64,000 nt of DNA, taken from assembly GCA_030247855.1 (NCBI GenBank), contig JAPDRN010000004.1, forward strand, positions 310,001-374,000. The letters are read 5' to 3'. How positions within the stretch are numbered: position 1 is the first letter of the stretch; every line of letters starts with the position of its first letter. A program made the position numbers and the translations under genes. Below are positions 43,772 through 54,800 of this stretch, in pieces. The stretch comes from Knufia peltigerae (taxonomy: Eukaryota > Ascomycota > Eurotiomycetes > Chaetothyriales > Trichomeriaceae). A model generated the notes under the pieces. The model worked only from the letters and a program-made list of their open reading frames with translations. It was not told where the DNA came from and searched no databases.

Positions 43772-45262
43772 ATGGAGATCATCATTGTTGGCGCGGGCAT
43801 CGCAGGGCTGGCTTTGGCGGGCCTGTTGGGCCGCTCTGGACACAAAGTCACCGTACTGGAAGCGGCGCCTGCTATCTCTGAGGTCGGTGCCGGCCTGACA
43901 TGTTCGCCCAATCTGACACGACTCTTGAGTCGCTGGGGTCATGACGCGGAGATACGCAAGCACATTGACGTGCTGTCCCAGATCAGCTTGAGGCGATGGG
44001 AGAAAGGGGAGTTTCTCGGCGCTGCACCTCTCATGCCTCGGGTTGAAGAGCTTCACGGGGCGCCTCAGTACGTGGCACACCGAGCGGACATCCACAAGGT
44101 TCTCCTGGAGGACGCCGCCACCGTGTCGGAACTTCGAGTCAACAGTATGGTCACGGCCGTCGACTTTTTCGCCCCGTCTGTGACACTGAGCGACGGGATA
44201 ACTCTACGAGCAGATTTGATAGTCGGGGCCGACGGTAAGTAGGAGAGAGAAGGAAAGACACCGTCAGGCAAAGTGGGTCTAACCTAGCATCAGGGATGAA
44301 ATCTACATGTCGAAGGCTTATATACGACTACCTTGGAATGGTAGATAAGGCTACTCCGACCGGAGACGCTGCTTACAGGGCATGCATACCACTTGACGAG
44401 ATCAACGATCCCGAACTGCGTGAATTTGTCACAGAGAGAGTCGCCACACGGTGGATGGGAGGCGGTAGACATGTCCAAGCCTATCCAATCCGCCATGGCC
44501 AACTCTACAATATGGTAAACACACATTCCCTCCTCGTTCCGAACTGGTGAAAGATTAACTAACTCCACATCTACTGTAGGTCTTGTGCCATCCCGACACC
44601 GACATTTCGGAAGAGTCGTGGACTGCGAAAGCTTCGAAACAAAGGGTGCTCGAGAACTTTGCAGACTGGGACACGGGTCGATTACAAAAGTTGCTCGACT
44701 TGATCCCCGAGGACAACGTCTTGGAGTGGCGCTTGTGCCAACACGACCCCTTGCCGACATGGATACTGGGTAAGCTGGTCCTGCTTGGCGACGCTTGCCA
44801 TCCGATGTTGCCCTACAATGCACAAGGTGCCGCCCAAGCTGTCGAAGACGTTGCAGTCCTCCACCTCGCCATTGATCGCGTCAAGAAACCCAGCGATCTT
44901 CCCGCACTCCTCAAGGCTTATGAATTGGCCCGGAAATCCAGGTCAGAGTTCATTATGCTGCAGAGTGGAGTGACGGGAAAGGCACTCCATCTTCACGACG
45001 GTCCTGAACAGCAAGCCAGGGACCAGAAATTCGGTTCCGTGTCACAAGGTGGTGACAATCCCGACCTGCTGGGAGATGCGGCCACCCAAACGTTCTTATG
45101 GGATCATGATCCCGAACAGCATTTCCTTGACAACATTGAGGGTAAGTCTCTGATCTTGACAAGGGGCATGATCTGACAATCAATACTCTAGCTCTTCTTC
45201 AAAGCGCCCACAGCCAACTTACCTCGAATCATGTTGTGGAGAGACCAAATGGCAAGCTCTAA
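43772..45262 (+). CDS. FAD-dependent aromatic hydroxylase, salicylate 1-monooxygenase-like
   Basis: CDS join(43772..44234, 44294..44514, 44580..45141, 45192..45262), 438 aa, normal for the family. GAGIAGLALAG at residues 7-17 is the FAD-binding dinucleotide fold. GADG closes the first exon. LLGDACHPMLPYNAQGAAQA around residue 299 is the FAD-ribose GD motif, in the form typical of salicylate hydroxylases. No signal peptide is present, so it should be cytosolic. Known members hydroxylate salicylate with loss of CO2 to give catechol, or hydroxylate other benzoates. It follows decarboxylase 2 on the same strand and precedes cluster regulator 2. The two genes could form alternative routes from the same hydroxybenzoate to a catechol or phenol. 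Confidence 0.9.
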
Positions 45263-46495
45263 TGGGGGTGTCTCAGCGCCTTCCTGGTTTTGCGAGCAGG
45301 TGTTAGGTGGTAACAACGCCATGAGAGAGTGGAACGGTAGATTGTCTGCAAGATATTGCCCCATACCAGTACGAGTACTCACCTATGGTTATGACAGAGT
45401 CGTCCTTGAGTTGAGCCTTGTTTCTTTATCCTGTATAGTTTGGCTACCCACAAAGTACAGTGCAATTTATTTACTTCTTCGATTCATGACAGCATGCTTC
45501 TTCGTGTCATCAAAATCAGCTCGCCTAGAGTTAGTTGTTGGTCGATGGTCTTCTCAACTACTTCGATCCTGGCCAAGGTGGGACTTGTGAATGCAGAGAG
45601 TAAACACATCCTACAGCTGCCAGTCATCCGGGCCTGGGCCTTTCTCTACAGCAAGCGTCGCCTTCGCCACTCATCAAATAATGAGTTCTTACAAAGTACG
45701 GAGTACAACTCGGCAATTCGGCAAGAGCTCTCCCCTTTGAGCCGGGATTTGGGTAGAAACCAGTGGCGATCGCTTGCCGCAGACGAGGTTAGAGCCAACG
45801 GGTCCTTGAGCATATGGCGCCGCCAAAATTCCGATAGTTGCGACCTTGTTCCGAGGACAGAGTTGGCCTAGGATCGCATGGCCTTTCAAAGTGCTCGTGG
45901 TCGAGCGAAGGTGTTCCAGCGACTATTAGCAATAATTCACCGTCTCCCCTAGACTTTGTGATTTTGTCCCTGCTTTTGTTTGATGATAACCGGGATGCAC
46001 AGTACGGAGTAGTGTTGACGATGATTTCTAGTGTTACCACCATGGCTACAGAACCATTACCCAAATGCCCAGCCTCTGTCTCTGGGTAGCGGGCGCCCCA
46101 TTAAAGGGTCTTTCGCTCAGGGAGGGAGTCCACGCGTTATTTCTAATGCTGTTCTTCCTATCAGGGACTCCTTGTGGGGAGGCTCAGACCTTGCGAGCTT
46201 TACCCCGGGGTCCCCCATACCTCATACCTCATACCTCATACCTGGGGTTTGAACGCTTTCATCCCAGCAGCATGTCAATCTCGATGTCGATGAATCGTTC
46301 TTCCTCGCTTCCTGATTGTCGGGACCGGCCAGCGTGAACCTTACCTCCAGTCTGAGTCTACGTGTTTTGACGCAGATCAATTATCAAATCGTATTCGCTA
46401 CTGCATAGAGCCATCATCGTCTTCGTCCATGTGAAGTGGCTTATCGGGGTGCTTCCAGCAATCAGCAAACTCCCCCTTTCACTTTGCGTGGAACA
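45263..46495. other. Intergenic, promoter of cluster regulator 2
   Basis: About 1.2 kb with no gene. It contains TACGGAGTAC at 45697-45706, TACGGAGTA at 46003-46011, and a 4-copy 7-bp tandem repeat at 46216-46243. Confidence 0.45.
46216..46243. repeat. Tandem repeat (CATACCT)4
   Basis: Four perfect copies of CATACCT, about 250 bp upstream of the regulator start at 46496. Confidence 0.7.
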
Positions 46496-49330
46496 ATGCT
46501 CTCCATGCAACAATCAGAATCGCAAACAGGTCAAGAGACCAATCGAGATACTCGTCACAAGCGGAGACGGGTAGGTTTGGCCTGCCTTCCGTGTCGCTCA
46601 CGCAAGACTCGATGCGATGGTGTGAGACCGACGTGCTCTCCGTGCGTGCGTGGCTTCCACGACTGTGTCTATCAAGATGCGAGTCAGATGGTAAAAGTTT
46701 CAAGGGAGTAGGATTCATCACCATACTTTGACCCTGTGTACATGTACATATACTAAACATTGAAAACTGTGCACAGCTACATTTCGAAACTTCGACGTCG
46801 AGCCGAAGCCGCGAATGAGGCTGACACACACTTGGGAGGTCCAGTCGACAACACCAACCAGTGCAACAACCCTCCCTCGATGGCAACTTACAGGTACGGT
46901 CAAGAGCCAGATACTTTTGGTCAGCCTGCTGCTGAACAGACCAACAACGATCCCGTATCACGTTTTTCCGAGCTTGGGTCAAGTGAATTCGACGGTCGCC
47001 GACAAAGGGATTCCCAATCCCGTACCATGAATTCTTCTGCATGGACGGGGATATCCAGCATGGGTCAGCAGTCAGCAAGCTCGAATCGCTCTTTGAACAA
47101 TACTGGGCCGCAGCTCTTGAATCAGTCCACGTCCGCCAACGGTGGCGGTACGGCGACATCATCGTTCCCAGAGGCTCCTCCGTCAGAGCCTGACACGTCG
47201 TTTGAAAGACAAGATGAACCGTCCGACTTTTACGGAGGTTCGTCTACCCTGTCGTACATCCAGGCCATGCAACATTCGATCGAAACCGGACAGACTCCGA
47301 CGTCACCGTCCATGACGACGACCAACAGGCTGCATCCCACTCTCGACGGCGGCAACACGGACAAGTCAAACACGTCGATCCTTCATCATGGTCTCCGACC
47401 GTCCAGACCTCTGGCCGACGAGCTGGTCGCGTCGTATTTTCGCCACGTCCACGTGCTCTACCCTTTCTTACACAGGCCGACCTTTCAGGTTCAGTACGAG
47501 AAGACTTGGGACGCGACGGTACGGCCGGACGAGGAATGGCTCGCCCTGCTCCATTTGGTCTTTGCCCTCGGCATTCGTTTCGGCCAAGTCTTTGGCGACG
47601 AGACGACAGCCAGCGATGAGTACTTTGCGCACGCACGGGGCAGGTCGTCCGTTCAGAACCTGGCCAAACCCAAGCTGCAAACCTTGCAACTTCTCCTGCT
47701 AGAGGGACTCTACTATCAATTCACCAACCGGACCAACGAGAATTGGAATGCCATCGGGTTGGCCATCCGCATCGCCATGATGATTGGGGCTCACGTCAAC
47801 CCGCCCCCTGGGCAATACAACGCCATAGTGTTGGAAGTTAGGAGACGTTGTTGGCACGTCTGTATCGTTCTCGACTCGTATGTGTTCAAAATACAGCACA
47901 CCCTCGTTATGGAGTCGATCTTGATTTTGCTTTTGGTATTGTCGTCTCGCTCACTTCTTTTTGTTTCTAGTCACCTCGCACTCAACTTGGGACGGCCGAC
48001 GGCCATTCCGGACGACTTGAACGTGACCGCTCCAACGGATCTCGACGACGAATACATCACCGCCCACGGCTACGCGGCGCACCCTCCTCGCGCCAGATCG
48101 AGAACGGCCTTTTTTGTCCAGGTGGCCAAATTCTGTGCCATCATGAAGGATGTCCAGCGCACATTGTATCCCCAAAATTCTTCCTGTCATACCACGAACG
48201 CGACCACGAATACGGCCAACAATGGTGCTTGTGGAAACGAAAGTCCTGCCCTGACGTTTGGGGAAGCCGTGAGACTAGATAAACGGCTACTCGATTGGTA
48301 CCAGAATGTGCCGGGATTTCTCAAATGTCGCGCTGCGGATGAGGATGATTCGTTTGACTGGATCAGAAACGTCTTGTTGTGCAGGTAAGAAGACATCCTT
48401 TGTTGTTTCATGATTTCAGTGGTGGTGACCATGTGGTCCTCGGCTCACAATTCCACAAATTCCATCGCAGGTTCTTGAATCTACGAATCTTGATCCATCG
48501 ACCATTTGCCTCTTTGTGGCGACCGTCCCGCCATTCCGGCAGCGACACGGATCAAATGTGCTTATCACCGCTCGACAATGTTTTGTGTTCTACCAGTGTC
48601 GACTTGTGTCAATCCGCCGCCGTCAAGTTGGTCGGAGCTGTGAGTGAGAACTTTGCCACCGGTCTCCCTGGGGCATGGTGGGCAGAAATGAATTGTAGGA
48701 AATTCCTACCTTTTCCTACATTGTTTCTCTTCTTTGTTTTCCTACAAAGCATCGCGTCACTAACTTGGAGGACTATGGTTTTGGTCGTTTACAGATCTTT
48801 TCACGGCCGCAAGTTTACTGTTGGCTATTCAACATACGAGACAAGGGTCGCACTCTGCCGGTGGAGGTGCAGGAGGAGGAGGAGGAGGAGGAGGTGGTGG
48901 TGGTGATGGACTTGGTTCGGCTCAAGCGGCATTTGACAAGTCACTCGAAATTCTTCAGAGGATGGGAGAACAATCTTCAATGGCAGACACGTACGCCACT
49001 CTGCTCGGTAAAGCGAGAGAGGCCCATGTCAGAGCACAAGATGCGACGGCGGGGGCGGTCTCATCCTCTACATCTACTTCGAGACCAAGTGCCGCCAACC
49101 ACAGCAACAACAACAATAACAACAAACCGGATTCGACGGTGAACCTCAGCCTCGGTCTGGGCCACCATCATCAGGCATTCGTACCTAACACGAACGCCTT
49201 CAACGTGTCGCCTTTCTTGGGGATATCGTCCGAGTTGGATCACTTGTCGTCGTCGGCCTGGAATCCACAAGATCAGATCTATGAACCATGGGATTTTTAT
49301 CTAGAAGGGAGTTCAATGCCTTGGAATTGA
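46496..49330 (+). CDS. Zn2Cys6 transcription factor, cluster regulator 2
   Basis: CDS join(46496..46707, 46777..47877, 47971..48384, 48471..48694, 48795..49330), 828 aa. The start is the first in-frame ATG. The zinc cluster is at residues 30-57 (C-x2-C-x6-C-x6-C-x2-C-x6-C). The first donor (GTAGGA after 46707) is inferred from phase and is the least certain boundary; it joins the cluster to a helix, YISKLRRRAEAA, a likely dimerisation coil. The regulatory domain has RRRCWHVCIVLDS-HLALNLGRP, split by an intron at the same place as in cluster regulator 1, so the two genes are paralogues. A Gly run and Asn-rich tail follow. It closes the cluster beside the flavoprotein hydroxylase and is probably a pathway regulator. 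Confidence 0.82.
48871..48906 (+). repeat. (GGA)n/(GGT)n microsatellite coding for polyglycine
   Basis: A run of GGA then GGT codons in the last exon of cluster regulator 2 encodes more than ten consecutive glycines. It is likely to vary between strains. Confidence 0.8.
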
Positions 49331-49857
49331 TGACAAACACAGTTATCGTAGCAAAAAAAAGACATGACTCTGAATGATTCCATCAAGTCACAATCCCATA
49401 AGCATCGGGGCTCCTTCTTGACATCGTGAGGTGAAGTGTGGTGATAACTTTCCATTTGAGCAGTAGTCACAGCCCCGGTGACATATCACACGTCCACCAA
49501 GAGTCAAGACTTTCCCTCTCTTTCTCTGTCTCTTGCAACTCAAAGTGTCCCAGAATACCAGTCACCCCTAGCCAGTGTTTCCCCTTCGTGGCCAGTCATC
49601 TCGTTGACTCGTTGCTCGACATACATTGTAAAAACAAACTGTACCAGAGAGGGTAGGGGTTTTCGTGAATCATACACCAAAAGCATTCACCACAAATGTA
49701 ACATCACAACAAACAGAAGTTTAGACAAACGCCGCCGTATTGCAGACATGTATAAGAAGAGGAAAATTTCGAGTTGCCTTTTCCTGCCTGGAGTAATCAT
49801 ACATACATAAATCTCTCTGTGGCTGTGAAAGGGGAGAAAAAACCAAAATAAATCAAT
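49331..49857. other. Intergenic at the right edge of the cluster
   Basis: 3' UTR of regulator 2 and promoter of the GT2 gene. A CT-rich tract lies at 49510-49540. No gene or shared CCGGA element was noticed, which fits a cluster boundary here. Confidence 0.45.
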
Positions 49858-51437
49858 ATGGACAGAAATTTCAGAGCTATCATAATGGGGAACATGATCA
49901 GCAGCATTCCAATGAGCCTGAAATCGAGTCTGGTGGCCCCAGCTATACTCGTATCTTTTGTGTAAGCGAAACAGAAACCCACCCATCCCTCCGCTGACCT
50001 GACATGCCACGGACGGGGACAGTGTCTGGGACCTTCTTGAACATCGAGAGTCGTTGCGGAATAGAGCTAAATACAAACCATTCCCTATCCCTGAACCGTC
50101 AGAACGACGACATCACCCGTCGGATGTGAGCGTCGTGATACCCACCGTCGACCACGAGGACACATTTGCTGACTGCATCTGCGGCGTCCTATGCAACAGT
50201 GTCGGGGAGATTATCATCGTCACGACCGAGGCAGAGGTTTCCAGAATTGAAAAACTCTTGCAAAACGACCGGATACGATCTTTGCAAGGAGCTATCCAAA
50301 TTCAGGTCTTGACCGTGGTGGCGGCACACAAACGGGATCAGATTGTGCGTGGGGTGAATGCTAGCAGAGGCAGTATCATCGCCCTTGTCGATGATGACGC
50401 CTATTGGCCTCATAACAATGTTTTGGTTCACTTGTTGGCTCCATTCCAAAAAGAAGACGTTGGCCTTTCGGGTGGTGCAGTATTGTAAGTTTTTCTCAGT
50501 ATCAGGATTGACCCCATGATCGGATCTCTTTCTCCTGACGAATCTGCCTCGTAGTTCATACCTTCCAGAGGGTCGACAGAATTCTAAAGTCATCACTGCA
50601 TGGGAGGTTGCCGCCATGCGTCTCAGGGGCAAGCGTCATGACAGCATGCAGAGTGCATACGCGGCAGATGGAGGAACCAACTTTTGTGCTTCTGGTGTCA
50701 CCATGTTATTCCGTGGCGAGATCGTGCGAGACTCTGAATTTCAGCATGCATTCACAAACGAGTATTGGATGGGTGTACGCCAGAACAGCGGTGATGATGG
50801 GTTTCTCACTCGATGGGTCTTGTTCTACCATCTACTGCGCCCGCCTTGCCGTCAGAAAGAAGTTACAAAGACAAAACCTCGACCATGGACATTAGGAATC
50901 CAACTGATACCAGAGGCGGAAGTCGGGACCACCCTGATGCGTGATTCGCGCTTTGTCGGACAGGTGAAGAGATGGTACAGAAGTGGACTGAGGCACCGTT
51001 TGCTCTGCTTGCTGTACGAACCGGGATACCCAAGTATGCGGCGGACGTATCCATTCATGGCTCGGAAGATGGTCGAGGGAATGCTGAACCCTATCTTATT
51101 GTGGGTAAGGCTGTGGGCAATATACAAAACAGCGTGGACAGTTCCGCAACTGGCGTAAGTCTGCATGGTTCGCAGGCTGGTTCGTACTGACGATACTAGA
51201 TTATTCCTTCTGGGTTGGAAGACATACAACTATGCCCGTGGCTTGCTTGCCTTTGCCAAAGAATACCCTTTCACGAGGAAATATCTGTGGGCTGCTATTC
51301 TCGTTGACAGACTCTACCTCATTTCTGACTGGTACTGCTGGGCTACATTAGGCTCAGAAGCATGGTTGACCAGGGCGATCGTAGATGAGGCCAGTCCAAA
51401 GCTTGAGGTCAGACATGTTGTTGACAAAGAGGACTAG
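49858..51437 (+). CDS. Family 2 glycosyltransferase, processive-type, membrane-bound
   Basis: CDS join(49858..49961, 50023..50484, 50555..51154, 51200..51437), 467 aa. The short first exon carries a hydrophobic anchor (about residues 20-36). The GT2 core begins VSVVIPTVDHEDT and holds the UDP-sugar/metal motif DDDAYWP, the acceptor-side GDDGFLTRW and the product-channel motif QVKRW (QxxRW). More membrane segments follow at the C-terminus. This combination marks processive beta-glycan synthases related to hyaluronan and chitin synthases. A conserved fungal GT2 of this size is known to be needed for hyphal growth on solid surfaces in plant-pathogenic ascomycetes, and this gene could be its orthologue. 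It is a likely chromosomal-core gene just outside the cluster. Confidence 0.85.
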
Positions 51438-51859
51438 TGTTGTCTGTATTGGCATTGCTGTGATAGCTGACCTGGGTTGTTCTTGAGTAGTCACAAACAC
51501 CCTCTCTAGAGGGGCAATGCAACTAGTGGCGCTTCTCTTGTCGGTCATACAAAACATCTCGGCCTGTCACGACTACATCAGGTGTCGTTGGCTCGCAGTA
51601 TAAGGCATTTGCGATAACTGATCCTTTGCGACAGACAGGCACTGAAATAAAAGTAAAAATGTTTCAACTGTAGAAGGATGAGCAAAGGGGCAGGAAACAT
51701 TGCGAAGATTCGATGATGAAGCCGAGAGAATTGTAGGGGCACCTTCGTCTTTTAATCATCCTTGCTCCTTCCCTGCGGCCTTCGTGTTTTCCGATGGACT
51801 CGTTCTTTGCTATACTGTCGTCCTTGTCCATTTTGACTGGATGTGGTATCAGTCTTTCC
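51438..51859. other. Intergenic between convergent genes
   Basis: 3' UTRs of the GT2 and Osh1-type genes. Nothing else was seen. Confidence 0.5.
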
Positions 51860-54800
51860 CTAAAAGATATCGTCACAGCCACTCCAGTCCTGCTCCACTC
51901 GTCGCTGCCAATACAATCCATTATGTTCCCAATAGCTCTCGCCCGTGATCGGATCCGACTTCTTCTCGAACCATTTGGGTTTCCACTCTTCACCAGCAGA
52001 TTCACGTTGTCGACGAGCTGCACGCTGCTTTTCTTCCACTCTGTTCTTTTCCGTGGCAGCTAGATCATACTCGCCATCCTCCATTGCGCGTTGATCGGGC
52101 CGGAGGCGGGTATCTGTGGGTGGGAGATGAGGACGCAGATTTTCAGGGACGGCATTCAGCGTGACAACAAATGGAGTAAGGTTGAATGGAATGCCTTGTG
52201 GACGCTTGTGGGCTTCCCAGACGAGGAGGGCTTGATTGCCAGACTTGTGTTGCTGGCCTTGCCCAACAAACTCGTCTTCATACCCCTCGGTTTCGCGGGC
52301 ATAGATTTTATCGTTCCACCGGCCACCGATACTCCATTTCGTCACCCCATCAACACCAACAACTTTGCCAAAGACCTGGTAAGCAGAGCTGGCTTTCCAG
52401 CCTCGTGCTTTAAAATCCAAATAGCAGACCTCGCCGGTGGTCCAGTTTTTGATCTCCATTGGTCCGTAGTTGTCCACAGTAGGATTTCCGGTAATGATTC
52501 CGACGACTGAGCTCGTGACTTTCTTCCAGGTGTACAATTCGGCTGGCCCGCCGCCGGAAGGACGTAGACGCAGGAACCAGGTGCCTAACGGGTTGATATC
52601 AAACGACTTGCCATAGAACTTTGACTTGACTGCAGATTCACCCCAGTAGTCCCAGCGAGCAGACTCAGCGTGAGCGGCACCAATGGGGGGATGATGACTG
52701 ACTTGCTCGATGAAGAATCTGTATCCCTTATCTGGTCGGACATATTCATATGTCTCACCCAGAAGAGGATTGAAGGGTTTGGCAACACGGCCAATAGTAC
52801 TTGCATACTCTGAAGCAGCAAATGCAGCAACATAGACTAGGCGTTCGGTCGAGTCAGGCCGATCAGCTGCGATATCCAGAAGGTCTGCATATTCCATGTC
52901 TTCGGCGACACGTTGCAGTAGCGAAGTAGGCTCGTTGAAGGAGACAGGCAAGGTCATCTTGGTCATGTCTTTTCCAATCATGGACTTCAAAATACCCCAT
53001 AAGGAGATCTTGGGACGATCATCAGCGTCCATCTTGAGTCGTTCACGAATGCCATCTTGGTAGCCAGCATATGATGGCTCGATTTGCATTTGTTTCATTG
53101 CTCGCTCGTTAAGTTTCGACAAAAGTTCTTCCTGCTCAACGTGTACGGGAGGAGGACTTGCAAGAGGCGGCTCAACAACTTCAACCCTTCCAGCGTCAAT
53201 AGCATCGAAGAACTCCTCGTCGTCACCGGACTCGGAATCTGAAATATTGGTGTACTGCGCAATGATTGACTTCCTCCTGTTGCCTTCTCTCGTAAAGGAC
53301 TTGCGCCGTGATCGATCTCTGACTGCAGCTGTTGCTTCAGGTCTGAGACCTGTTTGATCCTCAATAGCTTCTTCAAATTGAACACGGTCTGCAGACTCTT
53401 GCTGCACCAATGAGCTCGGACGACTCACAGGACGCGATTGACCTTCCAAAGCTTCCTTCAGTGCACGTTTCGTGCGCTTGCGCTTCTCCTCCGACTCTGC
53501 GATGGACTTCTTGAGGTCTTCATGTTCATAAGCAATCTTGGCCATGCTCTCTTCCCACATCCTGCGGACATCGGCATCCCGGTCGAGTCGATATTGCCAA
53601 TATGCGTCTCTGTCTTTGGAAATCTTTAGCAAGTCTGCCACTAAACTATTCAAGCTGCTGACAGCCTCTTGGTAGGCGGAGAGCGCCTGCGAAACATTGT
53701 CATCAGCCAACGTAGTATCTGGCTGAGAGTCTTTCCGCTTGATAAGCGCATCTGAAACTCGTGCAAGAAGGTCAAGCTGCAATTTGGCAGATTGCGCAGT
53801 GATGTTGAAGGCATCCTTGCTGCCGGGGTTGTGCACTTCACGACTACTAGCATCATCACCGTCGCCGTCTTCTTCTGCATCAATTGTTGCAGTGTGGGCA
53901 TTTGTGGGCAAGCGCTGCAATTCTTCTCCAATGATGCTAGCATCATAGGAATCGTACGTTGAGCCACCCTCAACATCAGACCTGAAGCTCACTTTTGAGG
54001 AACCTCCAGGGGCACTCAAGTTTGCAGCAATAGGCTGCTTCGTTCGACTAGGAGTAACCGAGAGCATGTCTGAGGATGATTCGCCTCTCGTATGTCGAAT
54101 ACTGTCGACATCAAGAGTGCGGCGCTTCTCTTCATCCTTGGCCTCGTCTTTGGTGTATTGAATCGCATTATTCAAAGCCCAAAACCACCGTTTCGCTTCC
54201 ACAACATGATTGGCCTTTAGGTGATACTTGACAGAGGACTTTCCGTGGATTTCAAACCTCGTCTTATCTTGTGCATCCATGTGTAATCCGGCGATGCGCA
54301 TGTTGATAGCTCCGCGGCAAGCAGAACCCGCATCGTCTTGGTGTTTATAATAGCTAAGAACGCCTTCTTCGAGGACGAACCACCGCAGCTTGTACCCACT
54401 GGTGTAGTTTGTCCATTTCTTCAGGTATCCTTTCATCTCTCGAGCATCCTTACTGGCGTCGTTTGCTCCTGTTCTGGACTGTGTTGGGTGGTTTCCCAAA
54501 ATTGCTTTCTCCTGTATCCCTCGCTGAGCGGCGGCAGCGGCAGGAGACTTTTTCAGTATTGCCCTCGTACGGTCATCCTTGGTTACATCTTGAGGTAATT
54601 TGCCCTTTCGATCCCTCCTAAATGGATCAGCGCCATGTAACAGCAGGAGCTGAGCTAGTTGTAGATCTCTTTTGCGGGCCGCTTCGTGAAGCAGAGTGCC
54701 ACCGGTCTGCACTGTTACCGGCTCGGTGGCCAGTTCCAAAGCATTGACATCCAATGTGCCTTCGACTCGAGGTTCTGTCAAGATCGCCTCGATCTGTTTA

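Noticed and set aside
54338..54598. Plus-strand frames opposite the Osh1-type gene
   Set aside because: They are antisense shadows of a gene whose ankyrin, PH and ORD domains are unambiguous.
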